A stretch of DNA of 26,880 nucleotides, from positions 1-26,880 of the IMG/VR virus record IMGVR_UViG_3300030101_000592, one strand, 5' to 3'. Every line of letters starts with the position of its first letter. Within the stretch, counting starts at the first letter, position 1. The notes below the pieces were generated by a model. That model did no database searches. It had not been told where the DNA came from and worked only from the letters and a program-made list of their open reading frames with translations. This DNA comes from a virus. Shown here piece after piece: positions 1-7,057 of the stretch. The position numbers were made by a program, and so were the translations under genes.

Positions 1-935
1 AAAACGGACACTACAAGGCTATAGAGTTTACAGGCACACCCGGTGGGACATGCACGGTGACACTCGCTCAGAACGATCATGCACGAGTGTATATGTTCCT
101 AAACAGCACAAATCAGACTGTTTCAGTAACTCAAGGCTCTGGTAGCAATGTCACAATAGCAGCTTCTGAGGGCGCTGTTGTTCTTGCTGATGGTGCGGGA
201 AGCGGAGCAGCCGTTAAAGATCTTGTAGTAAAAGCAGGTTCGTATGTAGCAGGTTCTATTGTCAACGCTGATATAAATGCTTCTGCGGCTATAGCCGACA
301 CAAAACTAGCTACGATTTCCACAAGTTCAAAGGTATCTAACTCTGCCACCACCGCTACTAACGCAAACACTGCAAGCGCCATAGTTGCAAGAGACGGCAG
401 CGGAAACTTTTCTGCAGGCACAATAACGGCTACCTTATCGGGTAATGCTACTTCAGCTACTTCAGCTACTTCAGCAACCTCTGCTACTACTGCGGCAGCA
501 TTAACAGGGAACGTTACGAAATCTGGCGACTTTACGGTAGATGCCTCTGGAGACATAAATCTAGACGCTGATGGTGGAGACATAGTTCTTAAAGATGGTG
601 GTACAACGCGAGGAAGTTTTGACATTGGGACAGCAAGCACTGTCAAAATAAAGGCGGGGACTACTGAGGAATTAAGGGTCACGACCTCTGGTCTCAATGT
701 GCTTAATGGATTGCGAGTCGGGGATACGGGTACACCAACAGACAACGACATTCATGCAACTGGAACAATAAGTGCAAATGATGCTATTTCAATTACTGGA
801 GGATCAAACAACTGGACCTTTGAAGTTTTATCTAACAATTTATTTATTTATTACGCAGGTTCTAAAAAAATGAAACTAGATACGTCTGGTAATTTAACTG
901 TCATTGGTAACGTAACAGCGTATGGAAGTATCTAA
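1..935 (+). CDS. Tail fibre protein, 5' end cut by window edge
   Basis: The reading frame is open from base 3 with no in-frame stop, so the gene starts left of the window; the GTG at 57 is internal. About 310 C-terminal residues are visible. They are rich in Ser, Thr, Ala, Gly and Asn, with short beta-strand-like repeats such as INLDADGGDIVLKDGG and SGNFSAGTITATLSGN. Such repeats are usual in trimeric phage tail fibres and in marine phage fibre genes. A small Ala-Thr-Ser tandem repeat lies near the middle. No enzymatic motif or chaperone-like autocleavage domain is evident at the C terminus. The stop overlaps the next start by one base (TAATG), so it is translationally coupled to the glycine-rich adhesin-like gene. 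The likely role is host recognition or extension of the fibre shaft. The fibre class is supported by composition and context only. Confidence 0.7.
   Translation, partial: NGHYKAIEFTGTPGGTCTVTLAQNDHARVYMFLNSTNQTVSVTQGSGSNVTIAASEGAVVLADGAGSGAAVKDLVVKAGSYVAGSIVNADINASAAIADTKLATISTSSKVSNSATTATNANTASAIVARDGSGNFSAGTITATLSGNATSATSATSATSATTAAALTGNVTKSGDFTVDASGDINLDADGGDIVLKDGGTTRGSFDIGTASTVKIKAGTTEELRVTTSGLNVLNGLRVGDTGTPTDNDIHATGTISANDAISITGGSNNWTFEVLSNNLFIYYAGSKKMKLDTSGNLTVIGNVTAYGSI
447..473 (+). repeat. Tandem 9-base repeat inside the tail fibre gene
   Basis: Three perfect copies of GCTACTTCA lie in frame and encode Ala-Thr-Ser three times. Degenerate copies follow to about 491. The unit is a multiple of three, so gain or loss of copies would change fibre length without a frameshift. 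Confidence 0.85.
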
Positions 936-1924
936 TGGCGCTTCCAAGCAGCGGTACACTTAGTTTAAATGAGATCCATGTGGAGGCAGGGGGTAGTAGT
1001 GGTTCGCTTGCTTCGATAAATGACAGTGACATACGAGGTCTTATAGGAAAAAGTTCAGGTGCGGCTATGAGCTTTTCTGAATGGTATGGAGCCACGGCTA
1101 ACGTTGACTTACCCATACCCGGTAGCGGCACAAATATTAACGGACAAAGTCAATACCAACAAATTACAGTTTCTACTTATATTAGTTCTGGAGGACAACT
1201 TACTATTCCGTCATCTTTGTGGATTTGGTCGGATGATACCTCTATTGCGGCTCTCACAATCGACATACCTTGCACTATTGTAAACAATGGTAAAATTATA
1301 GGAAAAGGTGGTGCTGGGGGCGCTGATAGAGATGGTCATGGTGCAGCAGGTGGCATGGCTATTAAAATAAATAGCAGTGTTTCAAACGTTACTATTACTA
1401 ATAACTCAGGTGCATACATTGCAGGTGGTGGAGGAGGTGGAGGTTCTTTCTCTCAGGCTGGCGGTGGCGGTGGCGCTGGAGGTGGTGCAGGTGGTAAATC
1501 TAGTGCTAGTAATGCCACTGGTGGTGCAGGTGGTATATTAAACGCATCTGGGGCTGCTGGTAATGGATTTGGCGGTGGCGCTGGATCAGGAGGCGAAGCT
1601 GGTGGATCTGGCGGTATAAGAGATGAAACTGGTAGTGGTAATAATTATGGAACTGGCGGTTCAGGTGGTGGTAGAATATTGCCGGGTTCAGCAGATGGAA
1701 GTAGCTTTGGTGCAGGTGGCGCAGGTGGAGTAGCAGGTTCAGCAGGTAGGCAACAAGGCAACTTTCAACAAGGTGCAGGTGGCGGTGGCTGGGGTGCAGC
1801 AGGTGGTTCTAACTCATACGGGGGCTATACAGCTTCTGGCGGTGCAGCAGGCAAAGCGGTAGAAGATAGCGGAAATTCATATACACTTAGCAATAACGGA
1901 ACTATTTATGGGGCAACGACATGA
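935..1924 (+). CDS. Glycine-rich tail adhesin-like protein
   Basis: This 329-aa protein has two parts. Residues 1-52 form a compact domain of the type found at the N terminus of many phage tail-tip proteins (MALPSSGTLSLNEI, then LIGKSSG and MSFSEWYGA). A beta-rich segment follows at about 70-160. Residues 163-310 are dominated by Gly runs separated by Ala, Ser and Asn. Known family parallel: polyglycine type II helix sandwiches in receptor-binding adhesins such as gp38 of phage S16, where loops between Gly helices contact the receptor. The same architecture is inferred here; sequence homology to gp38 was not tested. It starts inside the fibre stop codon (TAATG) and ends in an ATGA overlap with the next gene. 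Its position directly after the fibre fits a distal tip adhesin. It could instead be a simple structural Gly-rich protein. Confidence 0.6.
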   Translation: MALPSSGTLSLNEIHVEAGGSSGSLASINDSDIRGLIGKSSGAAMSFSEWYGATANVDLPIPGSGTNINGQSQYQQITVSTYISSGGQLTIPSSLWIWSDDTSIAALTIDIPCTIVNNGKIIGKGGAGGADRDGHGAAGGMAIKINSSVSNVTITNNSGAYIAGGGGGGGSFSQAGGGGGAGGGAGGKSSASNATGGAGGILNASGAAGNGFGGGAGSGGEAGGSGGIRDETGSGNNYGTGGSGGGRILPGSADGSSFGAGGAGGVAGSAGRQQGNFQQGAGGGGWGAAGGSNSYGGYTASGGAAGKAVEDSGNSYTLSNNGTIYGATT

Positions 1925-4122
1925 CTTATACTGATCTGCGTTTTAAGCCCGGAATAAACAAAGAGATTACACCATATTCTGAAGAGAATGGTTGGGTTGA
2001 TTGCGATAAGATACGATTTAGGTTTGGTTATCCAGAAAAGTTAAACGGTTGGGAAAAGAACTCTACAAAGGCTTTTTTAGGCTTGTGTCGTGGATTACAC
2101 GAATGGGTGGCTTTAAATGGTGAAAAGTTTTTAGGCGTTGGCACAGAACAAAAGTATTACATAAAACAAGGTACTGATTATAAAGACATCACTCCTATAA
2201 GAGAGACCACCTCTGCAGGAGATGTAACCTTTTCTGCAACAAACGGATCTCCCGTCATCACAGTTGCTGACGTAAATCATGGTTGTGTTGTAAATGACTT
2301 CGTTACTTTTTCAGGGGCAGCGTCTCTTGGGGGCAACATAACGGCGGCGGTACTTAACCAAGAATACCAAGTTACAGAAGTCGTTAACGGTAACTCATAT
2401 AAGATATCCGCACGAACAGCTAGCTCCATTGAAAGTATAACAATAACGGGCGGTTTAAACGCAACAGCGGTAAATGCAAATAGTAGTGATACAGGTAACG
2501 GTGGCAGTAGTGTCGTTGGCACGTATCAAGTAGGAACTGGTCTCAATTCATCAGTTGACGGCACTGGTTGGGGCGCAGGTTTGTTTGGTGGTACAAACAA
2601 CGGCGCTTTACAAACAACTTTAAACGAGGGTGGTACGTTAAGTGATAGTGATACAACTATCACGGTGACTTCTGTCACGGGTATTGTAGCCTCAGACGTA
2701 GTGCTTATAGGTGGCACAGAGCTTGTTCTTGTTGGTGGCATAAGCTCAAGTAATCTGACAAGTTGTACACGAGGACATTTAGGAACAACAGCTACTTCTC
2801 ATGCAAACGGTTCTATAGTAAGATTGGCTTTTGGGAACGCTGATACGGCAAATGATTTTAACGGGTGGGGGTTAGGCGTTGCAACTGGAACTCAAACTAC
2901 TACCACAAACCTCCGTATATGGTCACATGATAACTTCGGCGAAGATTTAATTTTTAATGAGCGTAATGGTCAAGTGTTTTATTGGGATAAAACTAATGGC
3001 GTTTCTACTCGTGGAGTAGAGCTTTCTACACTTACTGGCACTCCAACTTCTGTACCTCAAAAAGCGGCTCAGATCCTTTTATCTGATCGAGACAGGCATG
3101 TAATTGTGTTTGGTGCAGACGGGTTAGGAGCAACATCGTCTACTGCTAAGGGAGACGGAGTTCAAGACCCCATGCTAATAAGGTTTTCTGACCAAGAAAA
3201 TCCAATAGATTGGTTTCCAACAGACACAAACACAGCAGGTGATTTAAGAATTGATTCTGGCTCAAAGATCATGCAAGCCGTTGAAACAAGGCAACAAATA
3301 CTTGTATTTACAGATGTAGCTATCTACGCGATGCAGTTTATCGGACCCCCGTTTACGTTTGGTATCAATCTTATTTCTAGCAATATAAGCATCGCAAGTC
3401 CAAGAGCTGCCGTTGCTGTGGATGACGCTGTATACTGGATGGGCGCTGCGGAGTTTTACGGGTATACAGGTGCTGTTCAACGTATACCTTGCACAGTACG
3501 AGATCATGTTTTCAATGATTTTAACACCGCTCAGTCGGACAAAGTTATGGCGGGGGCAAACATATCGTTTTCTGAAGTATGGTGGTTCTATCCATCGTTA
3601 AGTTCAGACGAAAATGACAGGTATGTCGTATACAACTATCAGGAAGACATATGGTTTATTGGAACGCTAGACAGGACAGCGTGGCTAGATCGTGGGATAT
3701 CTGCATTGCCTGTAGCTACGGGAACAGATAACTATTTGTTTAGCCATGAGACTGGCGCAAAAGCAGATGGTGCAGCGATGACTTCTTTTATCGAATCTGG
3801 AGACCTTGGTATATCTGACGGTAATCAATTTTCTTTTGTAAGTCGTGTTCTACCAGATCTTAATTTTAGAGATACTAATGTGAATAACACTACAGTAGAT
3901 TTTATTTTAAATGCCAAAAACGCTCCGGGTCAGGCAGCGCAAACAACTAATACAGATACGATTACAAAAACATCCAACGTGCCTGTAGATCAGTATACAA
4001 GTCAATATCAGACTAGGTTACGAGGACGTAGTTTCACGTTTAAAGTTCAATCCACAGATGCTAATGTATTATGGCGTTTGGGAATTCCTCGTGTTGATAT
4101 TCGTTCGGACGGGAGAAGATAA
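1921..4122 (+). CDS. Large tail structural protein (podovirus tail tube/knob or P22 gp10-like)
   Basis: This 733-aa protein has no signal peptide or membrane segment. The N terminus carries a block common in podovirus tail proteins: DLRFKPGINKE (residues 5-15), then CDKIRFRFGYPEKLNGWE (28-45), then GLHEWVALNG and ITPIRE. Residues about 100-170 (SPVITVADVNHG, then a GNSYKI strand) and about 235-305 (CTRGHLGTTATSHANG) look like inserted beta-sandwich repeats. The remaining C-terminal 420 residues are beta-rich with regular aromatic strands, as expected for a nozzle or stabilisation protein closing the tail. It starts by ATGA overlap with the adhesin gene and ends by TAATG overlap with the next. 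I favour a tail tube or DNA-stabilisation role from the N-terminal block and the location, but cannot separate T7 gp12-type from P22 gp10-type proteins without a profile search. Confidence 0.6.
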   Translation: MTYTDLRFKPGINKEITPYSEENGWVDCDKIRFRFGYPEKLNGWEKNSTKAFLGLCRGLHEWVALNGEKFLGVGTEQKYYIKQGTDYKDITPIRETTSAGDVTFSATNGSPVITVADVNHGCVVNDFVTFSGAASLGGNITAAVLNQEYQVTEVVNGNSYKISARTASSIESITITGGLNATAVNANSSDTGNGGSSVVGTYQVGTGLNSSVDGTGWGAGLFGGTNNGALQTTLNEGGTLSDSDTTITVTSVTGIVASDVVLIGGTELVLVGGISSSNLTSCTRGHLGTTATSHANGSIVRLAFGNADTANDFNGWGLGVATGTQTTTTNLRIWSHDNFGEDLIFNERNGQVFYWDKTNGVSTRGVELSTLTGTPTSVPQKAAQILLSDRDRHVIVFGADGLGATSSTAKGDGVQDPMLIRFSDQENPIDWFPTDTNTAGDLRIDSGSKIMQAVETRQQILVFTDVAIYAMQFIGPPFTFGINLISSNISIASPRAAVAVDDAVYWMGAAEFYGYTGAVQRIPCTVRDHVFNDFNTAQSDKVMAGANISFSEVWWFYPSLSSDENDRYVVYNYQEDIWFIGTLDRTAWLDRGISALPVATGTDNYLFSHETGAKADGAAMTSFIESGDLGISDGNQFSFVSRVLPDLNFRDTNVNNTTVDFILNAKNAPGQAAQTTNTDTITKTSNVPVDQYTSQYQTRLRGRSFTFKVQSTDANVLWRLGIPRVDIRSDGRR

Positions 4123-4520
4123 TGTCTATAGCACCTATTCCGTTTTTCCCAGTACCGCCGCAACAATATAACCAACAATACATGGCAGAGATTGTCCGTG
4201 CGTTTTCTGTGTTTGCCACGCAAATTACTAACCCTGCGATAGCCAAGCCAGTGCTTATCGAGATACCTACTTCTTCACAATCTGGAGATGAGGTTGGCAC
4301 AGTGTATGAAACAAACACACTTCTCAGGATAAAATCGGCTACGGCGGCTAGTAATACGGCTGGCATACCGCTACCCACATATACCGTGGCAAGCTTACCT
4401 GCCGTTGAGACAGGGACTTTAATATACGTTTCTAATGGCGCTGCGGGCAGTCCTGTAGTTGCTTTTGGTGACGGTTCGAATTGGTTAAGATGCGATACTC
4501 GTGCGGCAGTATCTACATAG
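4122..4520 (+). CDS. Small virion-associated protein of unknown function
   Basis: This 132-aa soluble protein begins with a Pro/Gln-rich segment (PIPFFPVPPQQYNQQ, residues 5-19). It ends in a short beta module, TGTLIYVSNGAAGSPVVAF followed by GDGSNWLRCDT. That C-terminal module is familiar from many phage tail and fibre-associated proteins, where it precedes or follows trimeric fibre segments. I do not recognise the whole protein. Its coupling to the tail gene (TAATG) suggests a tail accessory or structural role. It is followed by a 9-base gap and then a putative holin gene with its own ribosome-binding site, so it is probably the last tail gene before the lysis region. Confidence 0.5.
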   Translation: MSIAPIPFFPVPPQQYNQQYMAEIVRAFSVFATQITNPAIAKPVLIEIPTSSQSGDEVGTVYETNTLLRIKSATAASNTAGIPLPTYTVASLPAVETGTLIYVSNGAAGSPVVAFGDGSNWLRCDTRAAVST

Positions 4521-4529
4521 GAGACTAAG

Positions 4530-4754
4530 ATGGCGCATACTATTATAGACGATTACAAGATATTTCCTAGACTGATGATGCTTGTAGTTACTATACTTAC
4601 TTATCAGTCTGTACACTGGTACATGTCTCTACCTGACCCCTCAAATGGACAGGCCGGGCTGGTAAGTGTATGTATGGGCGCATTGACGGGGTGTTTTGGG
4701 ATCTGGATGAACAAAGAAGCCAAGACTGATCGTGGAGGTATAAGTAATGGTTAG
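4530..4754 (+). CDS. Small two-helix membrane protein, holin candidate
   Basis: This 74-aa protein has two predicted membrane helices: about residues 13-32 (RLMMLVVTILTYQSVHWYM) and 42-60 (AGLVSVCMGALTGCFGIWM). They are joined by a short Pro/Asp/Gln loop and followed by a charged tail (KEAKTD). Small size, two helices and a charged C terminus fit class II or similar holins. The gene sits at the head of a region that also encodes an endolysin. A clear GGAG precedes the ATG by seven bases. The stop overlaps the next gene by eight bases. A non-holin membrane role is possible, because a second membrane protein at 5556-5939 is an equally good holin candidate. Confidence 0.55.
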   Translation: MAHTIIDDYKIFPRLMMLVVTILTYQSVHWYMSLPDPSNGQAGLVSVCMGALTGCFGIWMNKEAKTDRGGISNG

Positions 4755-5559
4755 AAGCTATTTTGAAAAGCTCAACAGCCCAACTCTAGCTGCTCCAAGC
4801 GCCGCTCCAAGCGCTGGTATAAAAAGTATTCCAAGACCAAAGAAAAGACCTGTTAATCCAAAAGTAGCGCATATGAATCAAGTCAAAAGGCACTTTGAAA
4901 TTCTTGGTACAGACAACCCTTTTGAACGGGCGCATGGGCTAATGAGAGGATCCATAGCTTCTGGCGGAAGTGGAGCTGACCGTCCATATAAGGATCTTAA
5001 AGATCTTGGTGATGGTGGCGGGCCGGGTAGAAGCGGTTCACGTTTCTTCATGCGAGATACAAGTGCTATGGATACTAATAATGATGGCTATATATCCGAA
5101 GAGGAAGCCATTACGTTCCAAAACAAGGATAGGGGCGCATATAACAAGGCGGTGGGTGGCATAGGAGCTGTTTCCAACGCTCTTGGCATACGTCCACTAG
5201 GTTCATATGAGAATGAAAGGACTAGAGGACCAAGAGGTACAAACATAGGAACAAGCGGTCTAGCAAATTACTTTGCTGGTGGGGGTCCATTTGGAGCTTT
5301 GTTTGGTGGCGGGCCTAATGCCAAGCAGAGAGCGATGCCTTCAATGGACGCTAATCAGCGGTTTACATTTGAAAATCTTAAAGCTTCTGGCATGTCAGAT
5401 GAAGAAGCCATAAAGTTTCTTGGCAGCAACTATTCTCCCCCTGCCCCGTCAACGTACACTAGTACCGACTATCTTATGGATGCTTCAAGATACAATCCTC
5501 CAATAAACATGAACATGGGCGGTATCATGCAGTTAGCTAACTTTGGGAGATCCGTATGA
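4747..5559 (+). CDS. EF-hand-containing protein of unknown function
   Basis: The product is 270 aa. The N terminus is rich in Ala, Pro, Ser and Lys (residues 10-40). Residues 109-120 form a canonical EF-hand calcium loop, DTNNDGYISEEE: Asp at positions 1 and 5, Asn at 3, Gly at 6, Ile at 8 and Glu at 12. Only one complete loop is visible, as is common in bacterial and phage EF-hand or dockerin-like proteins. The C terminus ends in MGGIMQLANFGRSV, a short GGI-type motif also met in neighbouring virion proteins. A strong GGAGG lies upstream of the ATG, which is inside the previous stop region, and the end overlaps the next gene by ATGA. The likely role is a virion or lysis-associated protein with structural calcium. 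No enzymatic motif is seen. Confidence 0.55.
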   Translation: MVRSYFEKLNSPTLAAPSAAPSAGIKSIPRPKKRPVNPKVAHMNQVKRHFEILGTDNPFERAHGLMRGSIASGGSGADRPYKDLKDLGDGGGPGRSGSRFFMRDTSAMDTNNDGYISEEEAITFQNKDRGAYNKAVGGIGAVSNALGIRPLGSYENERTRGPRGTNIGTSGLANYFAGGGPFGALFGGGPNAKQRAMPSMDANQRFTFENLKASGMSDEEAIKFLGSNYSPPAPSTYTSTDYLMDASRYNPPINMNMGGIMQLANFGRSV

Positions 5560-5939
5560 TAGGACAGTTAATCGGCCCAGTAGCGAACCTAGCTTCGTCT
5601 TGGTTACAAGGTAAAGCTGACAAAGCTAGTGCAAATGCAAAGTTAAAGCTTGTCGAGGCTGAAAGCAAAGCAGCAATACTAATGTCAAAAGAGACCTCGA
5701 CTGCGGATTGGGAGAGGATCATGGCAGAGAGTACAAAGAACTCTCTCAAGGACGAGTTTGTAACTGTGATTGTGCTAATTCCAGTTATTTTGTGTTTTAT
5801 TCCGGGGCTAGAAGATGTTGTAAAGAACGGCTTTGCCCGTTTGGATGAGCTACCAGAGTGGTACACTTGGTTAGTTTTCGCTGTATGCTCTGCGGCCATA
5901 GGAATACGGGGCGGCAAACAATTTATGGGGAGAAAATAA
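5556..5939 (+). CDS. Membrane protein, GTA-type 3TM-like holin candidate
   Basis: This 127-aa protein begins with an amphipathic, Ala/Lys-rich helical segment (residues 12-50, AKLKLVEAESKAAILMSKE). Two hydrophobic helices follow, at about 68-85 (EFVTVIVLIPVILCFIPGL) and 101-118 (WYTWLVFAVCSAAIGIRGG). The order resembles the family described as holin of 3TMs for gene-transfer-agent release: an N-terminal helical region, an Asp-Glu/Phe junction into the first helix, and a C-terminal Gly-rich basic end. It is coupled at both ends, by ATGA with the EF-hand gene and TAATG with the next gene. Function is inferred from membrane topology and from the endolysin 600 bases downstream. It may act with, or as an antagonist of, the smaller membrane protein at 4530-4754. 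Confidence 0.55.
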   Translation: MIGQLIGPVANLASSWLQGKADKASANAKLKLVEAESKAAILMSKETSTADWERIMAESTKNSLKDEFVTVIVLIPVILCFIPGLEDVVKNGFARLDELPEWYTWLVFAVCSAAIGIRGGKQFMGRK

Positions 5940-6115
5940 TGGGAGCGGGTCAAAAACATTACTTTAGAGATGGCACAGAACATAAGGGCGGCACTCATAA
6001 AATGCCAAATGGTCAAGTGCATTCAGGTAAGAACCATAGCAAAAACAGCAAACGTCTGTTTCACCTTCGGGAATTAAGCGCTACAGCAAAAAAGAAAGCT
6101 AAGAAAAATGGCTGA
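5939..6115 (+). CDS. Small basic His/Lys-rich protein
   Basis: This 58-aa protein starts at the ATG inside the previous stop (TAATG). A longer in-frame version from 5858 would overlap the holin-like gene by 80 bases and is rejected. The sequence is Gly/His/Lys-rich at the start (KHYFRDGTEHKGGTHKMPNG) with a basic tail ending KKAKKNG. I recall similar small proteins beside lysis genes in marine phage genomes, with no known function. There is no membrane segment. The four histidines in the first half could bind metal, but no standard zinc motif is present. The end overlaps the next gene by eight bases (ATGGCTGA). Confidence 0.55.
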   Translation: MGAGQKHYFRDGTEHKGGTHKMPNGQVHSGKNHSKNSKRLFHLRELSATAKKKAKKNG

Positions 6116-6518
6116 TAAACTGCCAAAAGTAAGCATTGCTGTAGTTGGGGTTGTAATAGCTCAAATCGGTGGCTTTATTTGGTGGACTGCACAACAGGCC
6201 AGTACAATATCAAATCTTGAAGAGACGGTGAGTGTTCTGACTGTTGAGAACAATGCTACAGATAGGACAAATCTCATTAGAGATGTAGAACAAAACACTG
6301 AAAAACTTGATGAAATGATCGACATACTTGCAGAGATTTACGAAGATATGGAAGATGGTGACAACGAAATCTGGGAGGAAGTAGATCAAATTCACGAAGA
6401 TGTCGGTGGTATGGCTAGCCATATGATGGAAATTGTTAAAGTTCAGGCTCGCGTAAAGTCTTTGGAAAGCACGTTGGAGTATCTTACAAGATCCCCTGCA
6501 CACTCAGATGCGAGATAA
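6108..6518 (+). CDS. Membrane-anchored coiled-coil protein (possible spanin-like)
   Basis: This 136-aa protein has one N-terminal membrane anchor at about residues 8-27 (SIAVVGVVIAQIGGFIWWTA). A long acidic helical region follows to about residue 125, rich in Glu, Asp, Ile, Leu and Met with heptad-like spacing. That organisation (short inner tail, single anchor, periplasmic coiled coil) matches i-spanins of the Rz type and also some phage membrane accessory proteins. The position immediately before the endolysin supports a lysis role. I found no embedded o-spanin lipoprotein gene with a lipobox in another frame, so the spanin reading is tentative. The ATG lies within the stop region of the preceding gene (eight-base overlap). 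Confidence 0.5.
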   Translation: MADKLPKVSIAVVGVVIAQIGGFIWWTAQQASTISNLEETVSVLTVENNATDRTNLIRDVEQNTEKLDEMIDILAEIYEDMEDGDNEIWEEVDQIHEDVGGMASHMMEIVKVQARVKSLESTLEYLTRSPAHSDAR

Positions 6519-6534
6519 CCTATAGGAGAAAGTT

Positions 6535-7011
6535 ATGAGTTTTAAATTAAGTAGACGTAGCCTCGATAGGCTAGAAGGAATTGATGACGGACTACAAGCC
6601 GTTATTAAAATGGCTATTACGCTCACAAAAACCGATTTCGGAGTGGTGCAGGGTATGAGAACCGTCGAACAGCAAAAGGAGTTGGTAGCCTCCGGCGCAT
6701 CTCAAACGATGCGCTCAAAACACCTTGAAGGTAAGGCTTTCGACATCATGGCCTTTGTGAACGGACGGGCAAGTTGGGAGTTGAATTTGTACGATGATTT
6801 GGCTGACGCAATAAAAGAAGCCGCTATTAACCTTAACGTGCCTATATGTTGGGGTGCAGCATGGGGTACACCAGAAATGCCATATCCTATGGATATTCGT
6901 AAGTGGGAAGGCACTATGGAAGAAGCTATGAATGCGTATATTGACTTGAGACGATCTCAAGGAAGGCGTCCTTTCATTGATGGGCCGCATTTTGAGCTTA
7001 TAGATGATTGA
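6535..7011 (+). CDS. M15-type D-Ala-D-Ala/L-Ala-D-Glu peptidase endolysin
   Basis: This 158-aa protein matches the peptidase M15 (VanY/endolysin) fold. GMRTVEQQKELVASGAS (residues 40-56) is followed by the zinc motif SKHLEGKAFDI, with His63 and Asp70 as ligands. Near the C terminus DGPHFEL supplies Asp149 as the likely catalytic acid and His152 as third ligand. The segment between (residues 105-148, WGAAWGTPEMPYP onwards) is longer than in minimal M15C endolysins, where a short WGGDW-like stretch leads to PHFEL. It should cleave peptide cross-bridges in host peptidoglycan. No signal peptide is seen, so it would need a holin to reach the wall. A clear AGGAG precedes the ATG. It closes the lysis region and is followed by a 46-base gap containing a promoter candidate. 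Confidence 0.85.
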   Translation: MSFKLSRRSLDRLEGIDDGLQAVIKMAITLTKTDFGVVQGMRTVEQQKELVASGASQTMRSKHLEGKAFDIMAFVNGRASWELNLYDDLADAIKEAAINLNVPICWGAAWGTPEMPYPMDIRKWEGTMEEAMNAYIDLRRSQGRRPFIDGPHFELIDD

Positions 7012-7036
7012 TAGATAAAAGGTTTAGTGTTACACT
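7008..7036 (+). promoter_or_regulatory. Sigma70-like promoter candidate before the ejection-protein genes
   Basis: TTGATA (7008-7013) and TACACT (7031-7036) are separated by 17 bases, the optimal sigma70 spacing. The first matches the -35 consensus at five of six positions and the second the -10 at four of six. The -10 hexamer sits in AGTGTTACACT, a near-palindrome. This is one of the very few non-coding gaps on the + strand, and the next start (7058, with GAGG upstream) is 22 bases away. Inferred from sequence only. Confidence 0.4.
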
Positions 7037-7057
7037 ACAACAAATATTGAGGTAAAC

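Noticed and set aside
131-751. 206-codon antisense open frame in the tail fibre gene
   Set aside because: It mirrors the Ala/Thr/Ser repeats of the fibre as Val/Ala/Ser runs; no start context or motif.
5858-5938. Longer start for the small basic protein
   Set aside because: It would overlap the holin-like gene by 80 bases; the TAATG start at 5939 fits the coupling seen throughout.
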